Positions 24,801-27,884 of a stretch of 27,884 bases of DNA are shown one piece after another. This DNA comes from DATBMY01 sp036554605 (GTDB lineage: Bacteria > Acidobacteriota > Blastocatellia > UBA7656): NCBI GenBank assembly GCA_036554605.1, contig DATBMY010000021.1, positions 1-27,884 of the forward strand, given 5' to 3'. The notes under the pieces were generated by a model. It was not told the DNA's origin. It saw only the letters and a program-made list of their open reading frames with translations, and searched no databases. How positions within the stretch are numbered: the stretch's first letter is position 1; the number at the start of each line of letters is the position of its first letter. A program made the translations under genes and the position numbers.

Positions 24801-25326
24801 CGCCGATGCCTTGCTCGGCCGTATCGTCTGAGGTGACGCCCGGCACCAGTGTGAGCAGTTGCAGGAAGCTGCGGTTGTTGAGCGGTATCTCGACAATCTT
24901 CCTGTTTTCAACCACGTCGCCCACCGTGGGCGATGATTGAATGACGGGCGCTTCGGCCGTGACGGTGACGCTTTCGGTCACCGCGCCGGTCTCGAGCTGC
25001 ACGTTCACCAGCTTTCTATCGTTGACGAAAAGCTCGACGCTTTTGTTTATGAACTCTTTGAACCCGCTGGCCCTGATCGACAGATCATAGATGCCGGGCG
25101 GGATAAGGGTAAGCGAATAATATCCCTCTTCATTCGTTGTAGTCTTGCGTTCTTCGCCGGTGCGAAGGTTCTTGAGTATTACGTCGGCGGCTGCTACGGC
25201 CGCCCCGGACTGGTCGGTCACCTGCCCGGTTATGTTGCCGGTCGTCTCCTGCGCCCTTACGGTTACGGCGCTCACCAAAAGGAGCATCGCCGCAAGCGAA
25301 GCAAGCAGCTTCTTTCCTCTATTCAT
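21814..25326 (-). CDS. Oar-like TonB-dependent outer-membrane receptor
   Basis: A 1170-residue protein. GGAGGGG just upstream of the ATG at 25326 and the signal peptide that follows (MNRGKKLLASLAAMLLLVSAVTVRAQ) fix the start; the frame runs 16 codons further up without support. Domain order: carboxypeptidase-regulatory-like Ig domain (about 31-113, GNITGQVTDQSGAAVAAADV ... YYSLTLIPPGIYDLSIRASGF in order), a TonB-box-like VTVTAEAP, a plug domain (about 130-250, IPLNNRSFLQLLTLVPGV and NYLVDGVANVD), then a long beta barrel ending in REIQLALKFSF with a C-terminal Phe as for BAM-assembled proteins. Oar-like receptors take up large substrates or help protein export in Bacteroidetes and Myxococcus; the ligand here is unknown. 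No ExbB, ExbD or TonB gene is present. Confidence 0.95.
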   Translation of the reverse strand: MNRGKKLLASLAAMLLLVSAVTVRAQETTGNITGQVTDQSGAAVAAADVILKNLRTGEERKTTTNEEGYYSLTLIPPGIYDLSIRASGFKEFINKSVELFVNDRKLVNVQLETGAVTESVTVTAEAPVIQSSPTVGDVVENRKIVEIPLNNRSFLQLLTLVPGVTSDDTAEQGIGGLALTSISIAGNRRNSTNYLVDGVANVDVGSNITLLSTPTVDSIQEFRIITSVPTAEFGRASGGVVNVITRGGGREFHGSAYEFFRNDKLNANQFLRNAAGRECDNGAAPAIGKECGEEVAPRLPLRYNNFGYTFSGPVWIPKIYPRGGERTFFFWSHEWRRIIRPSESIVTVPSLRERRGDFSQTTTTQIIDPNTGLQFPGNIIPGGRIDPSALAVLNLYPEPNVAAAVAGRDPNRVAVSAPSIQNTRQETIRIDHTVTDNHRLMGRYTHDLSQSREQGGLFFGVTVPNIATTSTRTPGQVFSVNLTSTFSPTVVNEFSFNISGNRISTDHIGQWTRANVPIDNNELFPGNDADRPPTITITGFPTLGALQLINIEYKNFNPRNNLTWVTGAHTFKFGADVSWEQKNENAANNTQGTFGFTGLQTRRTGVASGIALADFLLGRASSYSEAEVDITNHLRFGRTEFYAQDTWKARPNLQIDYGMRYQYFRMPIDTDDVAVAFLPQRYEPTRALQCANATCTAFVRGSGDLLNGIVVAGSTSPFGRRVQQSDKNNFGPRFGFAWSPGAEGGIIGALTGGPERTVIRGGYGIYYDQVLIGILEQNAFTNPPFNNSASLTGTVATPIIYSNPAAGTPPGTLGARALITTSDPFITPITQQWNLTIQRQLGRNAAFEIGYLGSGGNHQTRPVDINAPTPQEIINASRGVAGCDPALNPANNPNNCINLARPFRGYTTITDRQTTATFRYHALISALKIQRWHGLSSQFSYTWSKNLTDATNDRDAIDLPQLRTDFALERAVSRYDRTHIFKASYVYEVPYPTDGFMATSALRHVLGGWEIAGITTAMSGLPLNRVVQATGPGPRGTRPNQVADPFENVPIGVTRIPYYINPLAFIPTAVGEVGDSPRAPFRFQTVYETDLNLSKNWRWKENYRIQLRAEFFNVFNRTTVNDIFQTVPNLLPTDAAFTSLENFLGTNSQFGQVFSTRRPREIQLALKFSF

Positions 25327-25460
25327 TTTGGCCCCTCCAAATCCAATCGATGCGGAATGGTTAGTCTCAGCCACAGAATAAAACTATTATCGCGGCCATT
25401 ATTTACTTCCAGCCTGTCCGCGTTTATCTGCGGTCTGGGAAGATTATCATACGCCGAAGT

Positions 25461-25565
25461 TCAGGGGCCAGGGGTCGGGAATCAGGGGTCAGGAGATTTA
25501 TTTCAAATCTCAAATCTGAGATTTCAACCTCCCTGGCCCCCGGCCCCTGGCTCCCGATCCCTGCC
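25461..25565. repeat. Palindromic heptamer-periodic element beside the NamZ-fusion stop codon
   Basis: The left half from 25462 reads as five consecutive 7-mers (CAGGGGC, CAGGGGT, CGGGAAT, CAGGGGT, CAGGAGA). The right half read on the minus strand gives CAGGGAT, CGGGAGC, CAGGGGC, CGGGGGC, CAGGGAG in the same register. The interior (about 25500-25527) is made of TTTCAAA, TCTCAAA, TCTGAGA, TTTCAAC and includes an 8-bp hairpin AAATCTCA/TGAGATTT. It begins one base after the stop codon of the minus-strand gene. It is the most complete copy in the window. Confidence 0.85.
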
Positions 25566-27884
25566 CTAGTAGATCAAGTACTTCTTTCTCGTGGCGGCGA
25601 AGTCCGAAAGACCCGCCTGCCATAACCCGGTCACGTCCGCCGCGGTCTTGCCCCCCTTTATCGCGGCAAGCACCTCGCGGTTCGCAAGCAATCTTATATA
25701 ATCGTCAACCTTCCAATCGCCCGCGTGCAGGCGGCGCAACTGGTAGGCTATCTCGATGCCGGTCGCAACGGGGCGAAAAGCGTCGCGGTTCGTGATTATT
25801 ATATTCACCCCGCCGCACTCTTCATTTGCGAACTTCGACGCGCGCGGAGTAAAGCGCACCGGCACGAATCGAACGCCCGCGAGCCCCGCAAGGTTGAGCG
25901 CGTCGGAAAGCTTGTTGCCATCCATCCACGGCGCGCCGATCACCTCGAACGGCGTATCGGTCCCGCGCCCGACCGACAGGTTCGTCGTCTCTAGCAGCCC
26001 GATGCCCGGATAAAGCACGGCCTCGGTGAGGCTGCGCATGTTCGGCGACGGGTTCACCCACGTAAGCGCCGTCATGTCGAAATAATCCGCGCGCCGCCAG
26101 CCCTCCATCTTTATCACCTCAAGTGAGGCGCCGATCTTGCGCTCGGCGTTGAAGAGCATCGCAAGCTCGCCGACCGTCATCGCGTGACGCACCGGGATAG
26201 GGTGATAAGAGGTGAAAGAAAACTGCGGCTGTTCGGTAAGCTCGCGCTCGGCTACCGGCCCTTCGATTTCATACCCGCCGATGGGATTAGGCCGGTCGAG
26301 CACGACGAACTTTATGCGGTTGCGCGCCGCCTCTTCCATCGCGTAGCCGCACGTCGTGATGTATGTGTAAAAGCGCGCGCCGATGTCTTGTATGTCGAAG
26401 ACTATCGTATCGATTCCTTCAAGCATCTCGCGCGTGGGCCTGCGGCGGTCCTTGTCGTAGAGGCTATGGACTGGAAGCCCCGTCTTTTCATCGCGGCCGC
26501 TCGCGACATTCGTATCTTCCAGACCACGCAATCCATGCTCGGGCGAAAAGAGCGCGACCAGTTTCAAATTCTTCGCGGCCGCAAGCACGTCAATCGTTGA
26601 GCGCCCCGCGCGGTTGCGCCCCGTATGATTCGTTATCAACCCGATGCGGCGGCCTTCGAGCTGCCTGAAGTTGTCGCGCTCAAGCACGTCAATGCCCGTC
26701 ATAACCGGGTGAAGCAATCCTTGAGGCGCGGCCCGGTTGAGCGGCGCGCGCCCGGTCTCGCTGTAGGGCGGCGCGACTATGTAATCGAAAACCTGCGCGT
26801 AAGGCGGCTCGGTGATAGAGCCCGCGACGATTGTCGCGACCGCTGAGCGGAGCCTCGTTACGCTCGTCTTATCGACGGGATGTACGCGGTTCGTCAGCAG
26901 CACGACAAAGGACTGGCTCGCGGGGTCTATCCACATGCTCGTGCCGGTGTAGCCCGTATGTCCGAACGAGCCTACGGGAAACAGGTCGCCGCGGTTGGCG
27001 GAAAAAGCGGTGTTCACGTCCCACCCTATCCCGCGCATCTGTGTCGAGGGGAGCGACGCGGCGCGGACCATCCGCTCGACCGTGTATGGCGCAAGAATTC
27101 GACGGCCCGCGTGCTCGCCTTTGTTGAGAATCATCTGGCAGAAGATCGCTAAATCATCCGCTGTTGAAAACAATCCCGCGTGCCCGGCCACGCCGCCCAT
27201 CGCGTAAGCGCGGGGGTCGTGAACCTCGCCGCGCATCACTCTCCCTTCGCGCGTTTCGGTCGGCGCAACGCGAATCAGGGGTCGGGAGCCGGGCGTCGGG
27301 GGCCAGCTTTCCTCACTGTTGCCTGACCCCTGACCTCTGGCTCCTGACCCCCAGTTCGTATCTTTCATGCCGAGCGGCGCGAATATGTTTTCGCGGGCGA
27401 ACTCGTCGAGCGGCTTGCCCGATACGCGGCGGACGACTTCGGCCGCGACGATATAGCCCACGTCGGAATAAACGAACCGCGTGCCGGGGTCATAGATAGG
27501 CCGGAGTTCGTAAATCTTTTCGAGCGGGTTGACCTTGCCTATGTAATCGGAAATATCGTTGTCGGGTATGAACCCGGCGCGGTGCGTGAGCAGTTGCTCT
27601 ATGGTGACTCGTTCTTTGCCGGCACGACCGAATTCGGCTATGTGCAGCGCCACGGGATCGGTAAGCGAGAGCTTTCCGCGCTCGACCAGTATCATTATCG
27701 AAGTCGCGGTTGAGACAACCTTGGTTAGAGAAGCAAGGTCGAAGATAGTATCGACAGACATCGGCTCGCGTTTCGGGACCAGCGCGCGGTCGCCGTACGC
27801 CTTTCTGTAAACCACGCGCCCCTTGCGGCCGACGACGACGACCGCGCCGGGCGTCTCTTTGCGGTCGATCGAATCGCGGATCGC
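25566..27884 (-). CDS. Serine hydrolase (beta-lactamase family) fused to NamZ-type exo-N-acetylmuramidase (DUF1343), 5' end outside window
   Basis: The frame is open to the window edge (772 visible codons); a GTG at 27815 is internal, since sequence before it (PGAVVVVGRKGR) is typical of the family. The N-terminal part (27884 to about 26790) is a class-C-type serine hydrolase: S52-L-T-K55 of the visible protein (DLASLTKVVST), the YSD motif in RFVYSDVGY, and HTGYTG in place of KTG. The C-terminal part (about 26703 to 25566) is DUF1343/NamZ: TGIDVLERDNF, IGLITNHTG, ALFSPEHGLRG, VFDIQDIGARFYTYI, DRPNPIGG, SVGRGTDTPFEVIGAPW. NamZ enzymes (GH171) release terminal MurNAc from peptidoglycan fragments. 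A Gly/Ser/Pro-rich stretch encoded by 27276-27355 interrupts the hydrolase domain. Role in wall turnover is inferred. Confidence 0.92.
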   Translation of the reverse strand, partial: AIRDSIDRKETPGAVVVVGRKGRVVYRKAYGDRALVPKREPMSVDTIFDLASLTKVVSTATSIMILVERGKLSLTDPVALHIAEFGRAGKERVTIEQLLTHRAGFIPDNDISDYIGKVNPLEKIYELRPIYDPGTRFVYSDVGYIVAAEVVRRVSGKPLDEFARENIFAPLGMKDTNWGSGARGQGSGNSEESWPPTPGSRPLIRVAPTETREGRVMRGEVHDPRAYAMGGVAGHAGLFSTADDLAIFCQMILNKGEHAGRRILAPYTVERMVRAASLPSTQMRGIGWDVNTAFSANRGDLFPVGSFGHTGYTGTSMWIDPASQSFVVLLTNRVHPVDKTSVTRLRSAVATIVAGSITEPPYAQVFDYIVAPPYSETGRAPLNRAAPQGLLHPVMTGIDVLERDNFRQLEGRRIGLITNHTGRNRAGRSTIDVLAAAKNLKLVALFSPEHGLRGLEDTNVASGRDEKTGLPVHSLYDKDRRRPTREMLEGIDTIVFDIQDIGARFYTYITTCGYAMEEAARNRIKFVVLDRPNPIGGYEIEGPVAERELTEQPQFSFTSYHPIPVRHAMTVGELAMLFNAERKIGASLEVIKMEGWRRADYFDMTALTWVNPSPNMRSLTEAVLYPGIGLLETTNLSVGRGTDTPFEVIGAPWMDGNKLSDALNLAGLAGVRFVPVRFTPRASKFANEECGGVNIIITNRDAFRPVATGIEIAYQLRRLHAGDWKVDDYIRLLANREVLAAIKGGKTAADVTGLWQAGLSDFAATRKKYLIY
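27276..27355. repeat. Heptamer-periodic palindromic element inside a coding frame
   Basis: From 27276 the plus strand reads CAGGGGT, CGGGAGC, CGGGCGT, CGGGGGC in a strict 7-nt register; from 27354 the minus strand reads TGGGGGT, CAGGAGC, CAGAGGT, CAGGGGT, CAGGCAA. The two halves flank a short non-repeat centre. These are the same 7-mers as in the intergenic element at 25461. It is translated as a Gly/Ser/Arg/Pro-rich segment of about 26 residues between DTNW and RVAPTE of the serine hydrolase. Confidence 0.85.

Noticed and set aside
25461..25565. CRISPR-like array
   Set aside because: Units are 7 nt and contiguous, with no spacers and no cas genes nearby.

Overview
The window looks like chromosomal DNA from a high-GC, Gram-negative soil bacterium, most likely an acidobacterium of the Blastocatellia type. 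The evidence is an ADOP-type orphan FtsX/MacB permease, a large Oar-like TonB-dependent receptor with an N-terminal carboxypeptidase-regulatory domain, several secreted proteases, an RYR-rich secreted protein, and intergenic heptamer palindromes. No rRNA, tRNA, CRISPR array, integrase or transposase was seen. Both ends cut through genes. The taxonomic call is inference from gene families.

Layout. 1-546 (-) is the N-terminus of a secreted subtilisin-type protease. 882-1241 (-) is a single-domain response regulator, divergent from an 812-aa ADOP permease (1440-3878 +). 4021-5064 (+) is a secreted protein with eight 29-residue repeats, convergent with an endonuclease/exonuclease/phosphatase-fold hydrolase (5139-6338 -). 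Then come a type I glutamine synthetase (6466-7884 -) with its own terminator, a divergent LysR regulator (8049-8954 +) with two matching ATGC-N9-GCAT dyads in the shared promoter region, an XRE/ScfR-like regulator with a degenerate IrrE-type motif (9048-10538 +), a subtilisin protease with a TIG-like C-terminus (10651-12405 +), a GAF-GAF sigma-54 activator (12456-14522 +) and a small secreted duplicated-domain protein (14566-15285 +). A 1259-aa protein with about 33 TPR units (15371-19150 -) is divergent from a small Arg/Tyr-rich secreted protein (19373-19840 +). A secreted M64 zinc peptidase (19944-21350 +), a 97-aa coiled-coil protein (21385-21678 -), the Oar-like receptor (21814-25326 -) and a serine hydrolase/NamZ fusion (25566-27884 -, 5' end outside the window) complete it.

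How the genes fit together. There is no single obvious operon. The common themes are export and degradation of polymers (two S8 proteases, an M64 peptidase, the outer-membrane receptor, the NamZ muramidase fusion) and nitrogen and carbon regulation (glnA, LysR, the ScfR-like regulator, the sigma-54 activator). The strongest unusual signals are: (i) a family of 7-bp-periodic palindromic elements that sit right against stop codons, with one copy inside a reading frame; (ii) the serine hydrolase/NamZ fusion; (iii) the secreted 29-residue-repeat protein; (iv) the paired dyads between glnA and lysR; and (v) the very long TPR protein.
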